From Sphingomonas sp. QA11 (lineage in GTDB: Bacteria; Pseudomonadota; Alphaproteobacteria; Sphingomonadales; Sphingomonadaceae), in the NCBI RefSeq assembly GCF_028473665.1, contig NZ_CP098774.1, forward strand, positions 3,562,501-3,626,500: a stretch of 64,000 nucleotides of DNA, read 5' to 3'. Positions 29,262-38,678 of this stretch are shown here, piece after piece. The notes beneath the pieces were generated by a model. It was not told the origin of the DNA. It did no database searches and saw only the letters and a program-made list of their open reading frames with translations. Both the position numbers and the translations under genes were made by a program. Numbering within the stretch: position 1 is the first letter of the stretch; every line of letters starts with the position of its first letter.

Positions 29262-29732
29262 TCAGCGGGCCTTTGACGGCGGCCCGGAGGGACCCAGGAA
29301 ATAGCGCATCTTCAACCCGATCGTCTGTTCTCCGCCGTTGAAGGCGAACACCGCATCAGCCCATTTCGGCGGCCCGAGGCTGATCCGGGCATCGTTCGAG
29401 AACCCGACCCCTTCCTTGGGGACGCCGAACAGCGCGCGGTCGACCTTCTTGTTGCGGTTCTCGTCATGGAAGATCTGCGCCGCGTAACGGCCGGGCGGCA
29501 GGTTGTGGACGGTGACCATCGTAACGCCGGCATGCGCCTGCGCATCCCCGACATAGGGACAATCGTCCTTCAGGAACTGCGCCTGGGGACAGATATCGAC
29601 ATGGACCACGCCGGTCGAGTTGCGGACATTGTCGATCCGCAGGGTCAGCGTGCCCGTGGGCGCCGGCGCCGCGGCGACACCGATGAACCCGATCGCGACG
29701 ACAATCGCGGCTCGCACACGATCAGACAGCAT
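29262..29732 (-). CDS. DUF2141 secreted protein
   Basis: A 156-aa protein with a signal peptide ([17 protein letters not shown]) and a DUF2141 beta-sandwich: [65 protein letters not shown]2141 proteins are periplasmic or outer-membrane associated, function unknown. I chose the ATG at 29732, which starts the signal peptide; it overlaps the end of dxs by 11 bp. Its place between dxs and hpnN suggests a link with hopanoid export or envelope maintenance. Confidence 0.85.
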   Translation of the reverse strand: MLSDRVRAAIVVAIGFIGVAAAPAPTGTLTLRIDNVRNSTGVVHVDICPQAQFLKDDCPYVGDAQAHAGVTMVTVHNLPPGRYAAQIFHDENRNKKVDRALFGVPKEGVGFSNDARISLGPPKWADAVFAFNGGEQTIGLKMRYFLGPSGPPSKAR

Positions 29733-31656
29733 CGCGCAGTGCTTCTTCGATGAGGCTCCCCGAATTGTGTCGGAGGGCCTTGAGGACGGTATCGACGATG
29801 GCATCGGCATCGAGGCCGGCCTCGGCATATTGTTTCTCGGGCTTGTCCTGGTCCTGGAAGGTGTCGGGCAGGCGCAGGGTGCGGATCTTCAGGCCCGCAT
29901 CGACCAGCCCGGTGTCGCTCGCCAGCGTCAGCACATGCGCGCCGAGCCCGCCGATGGCGCCCTCCTCGATCGTCACCGCAACCTCATGCGTGCTCAGCAG
30001 CTTGCGGATCAGCGCCTCGTCGAGCGGCTTCACGAACCGAAGATCGGCGACCGTCGTCGACAGCCCCCGCGCATCGAGCGCGTCAGCCGCCTTCAGCGCC
30101 TCGCCAAGCCGCGTGCCAAGCGACAGGATCGCCACCTTGTGCCCCGTGCGCACGATCCGCCCCTTGCCGATCTCCAGCAGTTCGGGAACCTCCGGCAGCG
30201 CCACCCCGGTCCCGTTGCCGCGCGGATAGCGCACCGCGATCGGCCCGCTGTCGTGATGGACGCAGGTATGCGTCATGTGCACCAGCTCCGCCTCGTCGGC
30301 CGCCGCCATCACCACGAAGTTCGGCAGGGTCGCCAGATAGGTCACGTCGAAGCTGCCCGCATGGGTCGCCCCGTCGGCGCCGACCAGGCCCGCACGGTCG
30401 ATCGCGAACCTGACCGGCAGGTTCTGGATCGCCACGTCGTGCACCACCTGGTCGTATGCCCGCTGCAGGAACGTCGAGTAGATCGCGCAGAACGGCCGCA
30501 TCCCCTGCGCGGCAAGACCCGCCGCGAACGTCACCGCATGCTGCTCGGCGATGCCGACATCGAAGAACCGGTCCGGATAGGCCGCCGCGAACTTGTCCAG
30601 CCCGGTCCCCGACGGCATCGCCGCCGTGATCGCGCAGATCCTGGCATCGCTCGCCGCTTCCGCGACCAGCGCCGCGCCGAACACATTCTGGTACGCCGGC
30701 GGCCCCGGCGGCGCCTTGGCCTGCGCGCCGGTGATCACGTCGAACTTCTGCACCCCGTGATATTTGTCCGCCGCGGCTTCCGCCGGCGCATAGCCCTTGC
30801 CCTTCTTGGTCACCACATGGACCAGGATCGGGCCTTCCTCGGCATCGCGCACATTCTCCAGCACCGGGATCAGCTGGTCCAGATTGTGCCCGTCGACCGG
30901 CCCCACATAATAAAAACCAAGCTCCTCGAACAAGGTCCCGCCCATCGCCATCCCGCGCGCGAACGAATCCGTCTTCTTCGCCGCCGAATGCAGCGGACGC
31001 GGCAGCTTGCGCGCAAAGCGACGCGCCAGCTCCCTCAGGCTCAGGAACTCACGGCTCGACACGATCCGCGACAGATACGCCGACAACCCGCCAACCGGCG
31101 GCGCGATCGACATGTCGTTGTCGTTCAGGATCACGACCAGACGGTTGCCCGCCCCTTCAGCGTTGTTCATCGCCTCATAGGCCATGCCGGCCGACATCGC
31201 CCCGTCCCCGATCACCGCGATCGCCTTGCCCGGCTCGCCCTTGATCTTGTTCGCGATCGCAAAGCCGAGCGCCGCCGAAATCGAGGTCGAGCTATGCGCC
31301 GCGCCGAACGGATCATACTCGCTCTCGCTGCGCTTCGTGAAACCGCTCAGGCCCCCGCCCGCCCGAAGCGTCCGGATCCGGTCGCGACGACCCGTCAGGA
31401 TCTTGTGCGGATAGCATTGATGCCCGACATCCCAGATCAGCCGGTCACGCGGCGTCTCGAACACATAATGGATCGCCGTCGTCAGCTCCACCACGCCAAG
31501 ACCAGACCCAAGGTGACCTCCCGTCACCCCCACCGCCGCTATCGTCTCCGCACGCAACTCGTCCGCCAGCTGCCGCAGCTTCGCCACAGGTAACCCGCGC
31601 AATTCCGCGGGCGTGCTCACCGTATCCAACAACGGCGTTTTGAAATCGGGATTCAT
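29722..31656 (-). CDS. dxs: 1-deoxy-D-xylulose-5-phosphate synthase
   Basis: A 644-aa thiamine-diphosphate enzyme condensing pyruvate and glyceraldehyde-3-phosphate, the first MEP-pathway step. The N-terminal [15 protein letters not shown] and [15 protein letters not shown] are followed by the ThDP motif [17 protein letters not shown]. The transketolase C-domain has [15 protein letters not shown] and AVRYPRG. The ATG at 31656 gives the conserved PLLD-x-V start; an ATG at 31677 also exists. Being in the hopanoid block, it may supply precursor on demand. Confidence 0.96.
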   Translation of the reverse strand: MNPDFKTPLLDTVSTPAELRGLPVAKLRQLADELRAETIAAVGVTGGHLGSGLGVVELTTAIHYVFETPRDRLIWDVGHQCYPHKILTGRRDRIRTLRAGGGLSGFTKRSESEYDPFGAAHSSTSISAALGFAIANKIKGEPGKAIAVIGDGAMSAGMAYEAMNNAEGAGNRLVVILNDNDMSIAPPVGGLSAYLSRIVSSREFLSLRELARRFARKLPRPLHSAAKKTDSFARGMAMGGTLFEELGFYYVGPVDGHNLDQLIPVLENVRDAEEGPILVHVVTKKGKGYAPAEAAADKYHGVQKFDVITGAQAKAPPGPPAYQNVFGAALVAEAASDARICAITAAMPSGTGLDKFAAAYPDRFFDVGIAEQHAVTFAAGLAAQGMRPFCAIYSTFLQRAYDQVVHDVAIQNLPVRFAIDRAGLVGADGATHAGSFDVTYLATLPNFVVMAAADEAELVHMTHTCVHHDSGPIAVRYPRGNGTGVALPEVPELLEIGKGRIVRTGHKVAILSLGTRLGEALKAADALDARGLSTTVADLRFVKPLDEALIRKLLSTHEVAVTIEEGAIGGLGAHVLTLASDTGLVDAGLKIRTLRLPDTFQDQDKPEKQYAEAGLDADAIVDTVLKALRHNSGSLIEEALRDAV

Positions 31657-32331
31657 GTTAAAACCGGATCTCCTCATGCACCCTTCCTAGTCGAAGCGGG
31701 TGCAGACGCAACGAAAGAGGTCACTTTCGAACCGAAATCGGCCGCCGCCGACACACCCCGGCATTGACAATCGCGTCAGATTCCGGAGTGCGCGAACGCG
31801 TGGCCGGTGCGGCACCTCAATGAGGTAACACACCTGAAAATTGGCCATTTGTTGGCCGATTGTTGGCGGAGAATAAAACGATGTTGCGTTGGGAGCGAGA
31901 CCAGAGCCTCGGAAATGCCGAGCGGGCCTTCAGCGGAGACCTTTGCGTCGGCATGATCGGCACCCTGACGGACGTCCCAAGCGCCTGGTGGTATACGCTC
32001 GACGGCGTCGTCATGAATCGCTTGGCGCGATGCGATGGCCACGTCACCAGCGCGAAGGAAGCCCGGGTCGAGGTGGAAAAAGGCTGGGCCAGATGGTGCG
32101 AGGCCGCCGATCTGGCCCCGTCGCACGCCTGACCTCCATCGTGCCGCCATACAAGAAGAACCAACTTGGGCCCGATCGGCTCGACGGTCGCTGACGGGCT
32201 GAATATGGTCCGCCTTCCCGGCACCTCCATGGCGGCGGCAAGAGGGAGACGGAAGTAGGTTCATTGGAACGGCGGCCGACCACCCTGCGATCCGTGCCGC
32301 CGCGTTCCCGAACCGCGTCGGAATAGCCGCC
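31657..32331. other. boundary gap between the hopanoid cluster and the injection-system locus
   Basis: About 675 bp that separates the leftward dxs unit from the rightward injection-system operon. Apart from one possible small gene (31881-32132) I see no tRNA, integrase, direct repeat or attachment site. A TTGACA at 31764 has no matching -10 at the usual spacing. The promoters of dxs and of the injection-system operon must lie here. Confidence 0.6.
31881..32132 (+). CDS. small hypothetical protein
   Basis: An 83-aa frame (an ATG 21 nt upstream at 31860 is also possible). Its layout, AWWYTLDGVVMNRLARCDGHVTSAKEARVEVEKGWARWCEAADL, resembles small sphingomonad proteins with an N-terminal beta-sheet and a C-terminal helix ending in Glu-x-x-Trp-x-x-Trp. 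No function is known. A weak GGCGGAG site precedes the first ATG. It lies alone in the gap before the injection-system operon, and may be unrelated to it. Confidence 0.5.
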   Translation: MLRWERDQSLGNAERAFSGDLCVGMIGTLTDVPSAWWYTLDGVVMNRLARCDGHVTSAKEARVEVEKGWARWCEAADLAPSHA

Positions 32332-35300
32332 ATGCCGCCGCGACCGCATCACGTCGAACGCCTGACCCTCGACATCGACCTCGCCGGCCTCGGCTCAGCG
32401 TTGACCTTGCGCGCGCGCGCCGAAGAGATGTCGCGCACGCTCTTTCCCACCGCGCTCGAACGAATCCTCGATTCGCTCGTCCCCGCCGACCTCCTCCTCA
32501 GGCTCGATCGGATCGACCTCGATCTCGGCAGCATTGCCGCTGAGCGGATGGAAGAAGAGGTCAGCGCTGCGCTGGAACACGCCCTGACCGAGGCCATCGG
32601 CAATGCCGTCGCTGCGGCGCGGCACGCCGCCGACGACGCCCCCGGCGCGACGATGGAAAAGGCCAGGCTCGAGGATTTCGATACCTATCTCCTCCATGGT
32701 GCGCCCCGGTTCCACAGCGCGGCCGACCCGTTCGATCCGGCCGGCTCGCTCAGGCAGCTGATCGCCGAACGGCCCGGAGCGTTGGTGGCAACGCTGCGCC
32801 GGCTCGCCCGATATCGCCACGCCCTCGAACGGCTCGTTCTGCAGGCGGCGGCCGACGATCTGCGGGCCCTGCTGACCATCCTCGCACCGGCCGATGTCGC
32901 CGTCATCCTCACCTATCATACCGATTTGCGACGATTGTATCTGCAAACGCCAGCGCCGCTCGCCGAGCCTGTGCTACGTCGCGCCCTCTGGGTGCTCACA
33001 CTCGAATTCCTGCTGCGCGACGCGGGGACCCAGTCGAATCGCCGCGCCTTTGTCGATCATCTGATCCAGGGCATCGCCGTGGCTGAAGGCATCGCCTATC
33101 CGGTGTTGCTTGGGTTGCTGCGCGAAGCGCTGCACCGGACCCGGCGACAACGGCCGATCACAGGGTCGCTGCCCGGGGTGATCGAGGATCTCTTCGCGCG
33201 CCGCGGCGATGATGCCGCCACCGATACCCTGTCCGACGCGCCCATGGCGGCCCAGCCAGCGGCCGGAACCGAAACCCGCGATCTTGAAACCCTGCTCGCT
33301 CGGCTGCGCGCGGCGGTCGGTAATCCAGTCGCGCTGGAAGCGCTGGTGCGTGGCTTGACCGCGCGAGCCTTCGCCTGGCTGGTCGAACGGCTCGAACCGG
33401 CGCATGCCGCGCTGATCATCGCCTATGTCCACGGCCTGACCCTGCTGCACCACGAGGCCGCGCTGCTGGCGCTGTCGGACGCCGGCTTCGAACGCCAGGT
33501 GCGGCTGCTTGTCCTCCGCTATCTGCTGCGCGACGCAGGAACGCAGTTCAACCGGCGGAGCTGGCTGCGCCGCCTGCTGCGCGGCCTGGCCGCGGCCGGA
33601 GGCGTTTCCTATGCCTTCCTGCTGGAAACCCTGGTGGGCACGCTTGCCATCCTTCGTCAGCCGGCCGGATCGCTTCCCCTGGCGGTGGCGGATCTCGCCG
33701 CCGACCTGCCACCCGTCGCCCCGGGCGACCAGCCGGCAGCCGATCCCGACAAGGTCGCGATGCTGCTTTCCGGCCTGCGACGTCACGGACAGGATCAGGC
33801 CGCCACCGCAACATTGCTCCAGGGACTTTCGGCGAGCGATTTCCGGCGCCTGGTGGAACGCCTGCGCCCAGGTCACGCGGCAGCGATCCTGGCCGATCTC
33901 GATGACCTCGCCAAGGTGCAGCGCGGGCGATCCCTGTTCGGCCTCTCCGATACGGCGTTCGAGCAGCAACTCAGGCGACTGGCCTTGCGGTCGCTGCTGG
34001 CCGAACCGCCCCCCCCTTTCCATCGCCTTGCCTGGCTCAGACAGCTCCTGCGTAACCTGGCACCGGCCATCGACACGGATCATGCCCGGCTGCTCGCCTC
34101 ACTGGCAGAGGCCGGATCGACGTTGGCCCGCGACTCGATCCTCGCGCGGGCGCTCTCGCAGAGCAAGCCGGTGGCCGTTCCAACCACCGCTGAAACCGTG
34201 GCCGGGACAACGGGGGACCCAACCGCCCTCGCGCGGCAGCTGTCGCAGGCCGATGGCGCCGGCAAGCTGGGCCTGCTCCGTTGGCTCGCCGGGGACATCG
34301 GGTTGTTGCGGCGGGTTGTCGCGATATCGGACGATACCGTGCTGGTCGCGGCACTTGGCGCCTTTGGCCGCGCTCATGCCGCCGTCATCGAGCCCGACCT
34401 AGCCTTGCTGCTGCGCTGGCATTCGGCCGCGCCGCAGGTGCGCCTCGACGCCGACAGGTTCCGCCACCTGATCTGGACGCTGGCCCTCGCGACCCTGGCG
34501 CGGGGCAATGGTCGCCTTGACCAGCCCGGCATGCGGCGCGCGCTGATCGCGGGACTGGCCCGCCACGACGGCATCGCGATTCGCGAAATCGGAGAATGGC
34601 GATCGCTGGCAGCCATCACAACCGCCGGCCCTGTCGCGGGGACCACCGCCACCAACGCGCCAGCTGAGATGCCGGCAGATCAGTTGCTGCGCTTTGCCGA
34701 GCATTTCCTGCGCACCGGCCAGCCGCTTGCGCTCGGACCACGCCTGCCGGAAGCGGCGAATCGCGACCCAGATGGCTTCGCCGCGCTGCTCCACCGTCTC
34801 ACAACCGCTGCGTCAGGAGAAACGCGTGTCCTGATCGACCGCCTGCTGACCTGGATGCTGCCCGAAGAGATACTGGAAGCCCTGCAGCCGGATCTGGTCG
34901 ACCGTGCGGCGACCATCGCCGGACATCTGGCCGACAGGCCGGGCGGAACCATGACGGACGCGTGGACGCGGATCCTCGATGCAGTTCTCCTGGGCAAGGA
35001 CCCCGAGTTGATCCACCCGCCGGGTGCGCCCGGCGAGCGCCAAGATCGGCTCGCGCTGCTCACTCACTGGCTCGACCAAGGCACGCTGCCATGGTGGGCA
35101 CCGCCAGAGGCACGGATCGCTACATGGCTCGGCGATCTGGCCGGAGAAACCGTTGCCGTCCTGCGGAAACTGTTCGACGATCCCGACCCGGAACTGGTCT
35201 CGGCCCGCCTGCGCCGCATCCTTGCCCATATGAAGCCGGCCGACGGTGCGACGCTGCTCCAACGCCTGGCGCCATGGGCCTTCGCATCGTCCGGACCGCT

Positions 35301-36570
35301 CGCCGCTCTGTCGGCCGGTCTCAACGGCCGCGCGCTTGAGGATCTGCGCATCCGCGCCGCCGTCGCGGCGATGGCCGGCGCGGCGCTCGATATGGCGCGC
35401 CTCGCCCGCCCCGTGCCGATGCCCCCCGATCTTGAAACGACGCCGCCCACGCCTCCCGGCCGCCGGGATCGATCGATCCTGTTCGCCTGGCTTTCCGGCG
35501 CCGGGCCCGCCGACCCGCCCACGCTGGCTCGCCTGTTGAGGCTGCTCGCGGACATGGCCGATCGTGGTGATCCGGCGCTCGATACCGTCCTGCGCGACGG
35601 ACTGGCGCGCCCGGAAGCGAGGGCACGCTGGGCCGCGGCCATGCCGGGCGAGATCCTCGCCCGTATCGTGCACCGGATCGCACCGGCCCGGGCGCGTTTC
35701 GTCCTCGACCTGACGGCAATACTCGCAACGGCGCGGCGACAGGCCGCGCCATCGGGCGCGTCGGACAATGGCGAGCAACTATGGTCACTCGTCCTCACCA
35801 TCCTGGCGGAACGGGAGACTCCCGCGCCCCGCGTCATCGCCGCCCGGATGATTGCCGCGATCGCGAAGGATGTACCGGACAGTGCGCCGCGAGTGCGCGC
35901 CCAGGCGACCCTGGTTGCACGCCAGGGCGGGCACGCGAATATCGTTGCGGCGCTGCAACGGGACAAGGCGACCGAAACGTCCCGCCCTCCCGCCCGGGCG
36001 GAACAACAAGCGGAACGACGGATGGAACCTGATCCGCCGCCGCCAATGGAGACGGGTGCGATGTCATATGTGCGGAATGCCGGGCTGGTGTTGTTCAACC
36101 CGTTCCTGCCGCTCTTCTTCGAGCGCCTCGGGGTCCTGACTGCCGGCACCGACGGGATTGCCCGCATCACCGGCATCGAGTCCATCTCGCGCGCCGTCCA
36201 TCTGCTGCAATATCTCGTCGATGAACGGTGCGACCGGCCCGAGCCCGACCTCATTCTCAACAAGCTGCTGTGCGGCGCGGACTCGGCGGCGCCGGTGGCG
36301 CGATCGATCGTGCCCGACGCCGGCGATCGGGCGATCTGCGACGAGATGGTCAGGGCGATGATCGGCAACTGGCCGATCGTTCGCAACACGTCTCCTGCGG
36401 GCCTGCGGGAGACCTTCCTGCAACGCGACGGGCGTCTCCGCCGGGAGGAAGATCGCTGGACGCTGGATGTCGAACGCAAGACGGTCGACGTGCTGACTGA
36501 CCAGATTCCGTGGAATCGCGCCGTCCTCTATCATCGCTGGATGCCCCAGCCCCTGCACGTGAACTGGTGA
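32332..36570 (+). CDS. contractile injection system tape-measure protein (Afp14-like)
   Basis: A 1412-aa soluble, helical, Leu/Ala/Arg-rich protein. The N-terminus (HHVERLTLDIDLAG, LDRIDLDLGSI) and C-terminus (NAGLVLFNPFLPLFFERLG, AVHLLQYLVDE, PEPDLILNKLLCG) match the eCIS tape-measure family. The middle holds about four diverged ~160-residue units, each with a LLRDAGTQ-NRR-like helix followed by LLRGLA-like segments (from 32989, 33508, 33984 and 34459). Tape-measure proteins set tube length during assembly. It is first in the operon, 8 bp before the ATPase gene, an order reversed relative to Afp, where assembly genes come last. Confidence 0.9.
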   Translation: MPPRPHHVERLTLDIDLAGLGSALTLRARAEEMSRTLFPTALERILDSLVPADLLLRLDRIDLDLGSIAAERMEEEVSAALEHALTEAIGNAVAAARHAADDAPGATMEKARLEDFDTYLLHGAPRFHSAADPFDPAGSLRQLIAERPGALVATLRRLARYRHALERLVLQAAADDLRALLTILAPADVAVILTYHTDLRRLYLQTPAPLAEPVLRRALWVLTLEFLLRDAGTQSNRRAFVDHLIQGIAVAEGIAYPVLLGLLREALHRTRRQRPITGSLPGVIEDLFARRGDDAATDTLSDAPMAAQPAAGTETRDLETLLARLRAAVGNPVALEALVRGLTARAFAWLVERLEPAHAALIIAYVHGLTLLHHEAALLALSDAGFERQVRLLVLRYLLRDAGTQFNRRSWLRRLLRGLAAAGGVSYAFLLETLVGTLAILRQPAGSLPLAVADLAADLPPVAPGDQPAADPDKVAMLLSGLRRHGQDQAATATLLQGLSASDFRRLVERLRPGHAAAILADLDDLAKVQRGRSLFGLSDTAFEQQLRRLALRSLLAEPPPPFHRLAWLRQLLRNLAPAIDTDHARLLASLAEAGSTLARDSILARALSQSKPVAVPTTAETVAGTTGDPTALARQLSQADGAGKLGLLRWLAGDIGLLRRVVAISDDTVLVAALGAFGRAHAAVIEPDLALLLRWHSAAPQVRLDADRFRHLIWTLALATLARGNGRLDQPGMRRALIAGLARHDGIAIREIGEWRSLAAITTAGPVAGTTATNAPAEMPADQLLRFAEHFLRTGQPLALGPRLPEAANRDPDGFAALLHRLTTAASGETRVLIDRLLTWMLPEEILEALQPDLVDRAATIAGHLADRPGGTMTDAWTRILDAVLLGKDPELIHPPGAPGERQDRLALLTHWLDQGTLPWWAPPEARIATWLGDLAGETVAVLRKLFDDPDPELVSARLRRILAHMKPADGATLLQRLAPWAFASSGPLAALSAGLNGRALEDLRIRAAVAAMAGAALDMARLARPVPMPPDLETTPPTPPGRRDRSILFAWLSGAGPADPPTLARLLRLLADMADRGDPALDTVLRDGLARPEARARWAAAMPGEILARIVHRIAPARARFVLDLTAILATARRQAAPSGASDNGEQLWSLVLTILAERETPAPRVIAARMIAAIAKDVPDSAPRVRAQATLVARQGGHANIVAALQRDKATETSRPPARAEQQAERRMEPDPPPPMETGAMSYVRNAGLVLFNPFLPLFFERLGVLTAGTDGIARITGIESISRAVHLLQYLVDERCDRPEPDLILNKLLCGADSAAPVARSIVPDAGDRAICDEMVRAMIGNWPIVRNTSPAGLRETFLQRDGRLRREEDRWTLDVERKTVDVLTDQIPWNRAVLYHRWMPQPLHVNW

Positions 36571-36577
36571 GATCGCC

Positions 36578-37930
36578 ATGACCAAGGCACCGTCCGACCA
36601 CGACGCCATCGAACGCGAACTGGCCTGGTTCCAGCGCGTGATGACCCGACGCTTCGCCGCCTATCGCGACGCGGCTGACATCGCCGTCACCGATATGCCG
36701 AAGCCACCCGGCCTGACGCACGCGAAGGGCCCCTATGCGCAGCTGCTCCGCGACATGGCGCTTGACCCACGCGAGCGCCTGGTCCTGATGCTCGCGCTGG
36801 TGCCGCACCTCGCGCCGGAAGTGCTCGATCCTTTCCTGCTGCAGAATCAGGCTACCGGCCGACGGTTCAGCGAGTTTGGCGGCGTCACCGACCAGTCGCA
36901 TGCGGGCTTTCTGCCCACCGTCGAAACCGCGCTCTTCCTTATTGCCGGGACCGACCTGCCGGAACGGATTCGCGCCCGGGACCTGTTCGCGCCCGAGCAC
37001 AAGCTGTTGCTGGAAGGTGTACTGGCGATCGATCAGCGAAACCCCAACGAGCCGCCCGCCGCGGCGCCGTTGCGGCTGTCGCGCGAATATCTGGAACGGC
37101 TGCTGACCGGGAAGGAGTATATCTTCCCGCCCGGCGAGGGCTTTCCCGCGGAGCGAATCACGACCCCGCTCGACTGGGACGATCTGGTCATCGATTCAGC
37201 AACGCGGGCGCAGATCGAGATGATCGGCAGCTGGGTTCGCCATTCTCATACCCTGCTGGACGATTGGGGTCTGGGCGGTAGGTTGAAGCCGGGATATCGC
37301 AGCCTCTTCTACGGCGGCCCGGGCACCGGCAAGACACTCACCGCAAGCCTGCTGGGCAAGCACCATGGCGTACCCGTCTATCGAGTCGATCTGTCGCGCG
37401 TGGTCTCCAAATGGATCGGCGAGACCGAGAAGAATCTCGCGGGCCTGTTCGACCAGGCGCAGCATCGCAACTGGATCCTGTTCTTCGACGAGGCCGAGGC
37501 CCTGTTCGGCCGCCGCACCGATGCAAGCAGCGCCAACGATCGCGCGGCCAACCAGCAGATCGCCTATCTGCTGCAACGACTCGAGGATTTTCCGGGACTG
37601 GTGATCCTGTCGACCAATGTGCGCAGCCACATGGATGAAGCTTTTGCCCGCCGTTTCCAGTCCGCCATCCTGTTCCCGATGCCCGACATGCCGTCGCGGC
37701 TGCGTCTCTGGCGCGACATGTTCGGCACCGGGCGCTTCGAAGTCTCGACGGAAGTGGACTTCAATGCACTGGCAAACAAATATGAATTAGCCGGTGGAGC
37801 AATAGTCAATGTCCTGCGCCACGCCTGCCTGCTCGCAGTTGAACGATCACCGCAGACAATCGAACTGGCCGACATCATGAGCGGAGTCCGTGAAGAGCTT
37901 CGCAAGGAAGGACATTATCTCGGAAGCTGA
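36578..37930 (+). CDS. AAA+ ATPase of the contractile injection system (Afp15-like)
   Basis: A 450-aa protein with a helical N-terminal domain (residues 1-200) and one AAA+ module: Walker A GGPGTGKT (Lys252), Walker [13 protein letters not shown] (Asp304, Glu305), and the arginine-finger/sensor region [17 protein letters not shown]. In Afp/PVC systems the ATPase is needed for assembly or sheath recycling. The C-terminal ~40 codons are noticeably less GC-rich than the rest. It follows the tape-measure gene closely and is followed by a 150-bp gap. Confidence 0.92.
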   Translation: MTKAPSDHDAIERELAWFQRVMTRRFAAYRDAADIAVTDMPKPPGLTHAKGPYAQLLRDMALDPRERLVLMLALVPHLAPEVLDPFLLQNQATGRRFSEFGGVTDQSHAGFLPTVETALFLIAGTDLPERIRARDLFAPEHKLLLEGVLAIDQRNPNEPPAAAPLRLSREYLERLLTGKEYIFPPGEGFPAERITTPLDWDDLVIDSATRAQIEMIGSWVRHSHTLLDDWGLGGRLKPGYRSLFYGGPGTGKTLTASLLGKHHGVPVYRVDLSRVVSKWIGETEKNLAGLFDQAQHRNWILFFDEAEALFGRRTDASSANDRAANQQIAYLLQRLEDFPGLVILSTNVRSHMDEAFARRFQSAILFPMPDMPSRLRLWRDMFGTGRFEVSTEVDFNALANKYELAGGAIVNVLRHACLLAVERSPQTIELADIMSGVREELRKEGHYLGS

Positions 37931-38081
37931 TCGAGCTTTTTCGATATCTCATTGCATCGCATGACATATCCTGCCTGTTGGATTGGCACCCCGTCGCATC
38001 GCTGAATGTCGGCGGGAATCACACAGATTCGGTTGCTTCTCTCGCTTGCGCACCTGCCTTGGAGGTGTAAAAAATCAGTTG
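37931..38081 (+). promoter_or_regulatory. AT-richer gap inside the injection-system operon, possible internal promoter
   Basis: 151 bp of lower GC than the surroundings, with short T runs and a weak ATCGA-N5-TCGAT dyad just after the ATPase stop. GGAGGT sits about 15 nt before the DUF4255 ATG. It is the largest spacer in the locus and the likeliest place for a second promoter; no clear consensus is visible. Confidence 0.35.
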
Positions 38082-38678
38082 ATGTCGAGCATACGCGGAG
38101 TCTTGGAAGTCATCCGCAGGCTTGCCAACGAGTATATGCAAAATCTCGATCGACGTGGGGACGATTGGGTTTCGCTCACCAGTACCGTTTATCATGATGG
38201 CTCGGTCAACGACTCGACCAGAGACAAGGTCGTGATGACTCTTTATAATATAACACGCGAGAACATTATTAGTTCTTACTCGTCCGCAAAGGCCGGAGCT
38301 GATGCCTACGCCATCGTTCAACCGCCCATCTATATAGATCTGCACCTTGTTTTCATGGCAAACTTCGCAGCACATAATTATTCGGATGGATTGTCTGCCA
38401 TTTCGCGCATCATTTCCTTCTTCCAGCAGAATCCGTGGTTCACGCAGGCTAACGCACCCGAACTACCCATCGAGATCGACAAGATAACCTTCGAGATGTC
38501 CAGCCTTGATCCTGTCGAAGTCAATTATGTCATGGGCATGCTCGGCACCAAATACCTGCCAAGCGTGTTCTACAAGTTGCGGATGCTCCCCTTCGCGTCG
38601 ACAGCGATGCGGGCGCGGACCTATCCCGTCGCCGGTGGTGGCATTTCGGAAGAACCAGACGCGGGCGCTTCGCTATGA
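38082..38678 (+). CDS. DUF4255 tube/sheath terminator protein (Afp16-like)
   Basis: A 198-aa protein of the DUF4255 family: IRGVLEVIRRLANEY at the N-terminus, DKVVMTLYNITREN, PPIYIDLHLVFMANF, and IISFFQQNPWF. DUF4255 proteins cap the tube and sheath end in eCIS (Afp16/Pvc16). The ATG at 38082 places the conserved helix at the N-terminus. The DNA is clearly AT-richer than its neighbours, with codons such as TTA, ATT and ATA that are rare elsewhere here. The stop overlaps the next gene in ATGA. Confidence 0.88.
   Translation: MSSIRGVLEVIRRLANEYMQNLDRRGDDWVSLTSTVYHDGSVNDSTRDKVVMTLYNITRENIISSYSSAKAGADAYAIVQPPIYIDLHLVFMANFAAHNYSDGLSAISRIISFFQQNPWFTQANAPELPIEIDKITFEMSSLDPVEVNYVMGMLGTKYLPSVFYKLRMLPFASTAMRARTYPVAGGGISEEPDAGASL

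Noticed and set aside
29620..31593. Plus-strand frame of 657 codons opposite dxs
   Set aside because: dxs has all its family motifs; the opposite frame is antisense noise of GC-rich codons.
31657..32331. tRNA or attachment site marking integration of the injection-system locus
   Set aside because: No tRNA-like cloverleaf, direct repeat or integrase was found at either end of the locus.
32044..32352. Minus-strand 102-codon frame before the injection-system operon
   Set aside because: Arg/Pro/Ser-rich, no start signal, and it overlaps the small plus-strand gene and the tape-measure start.
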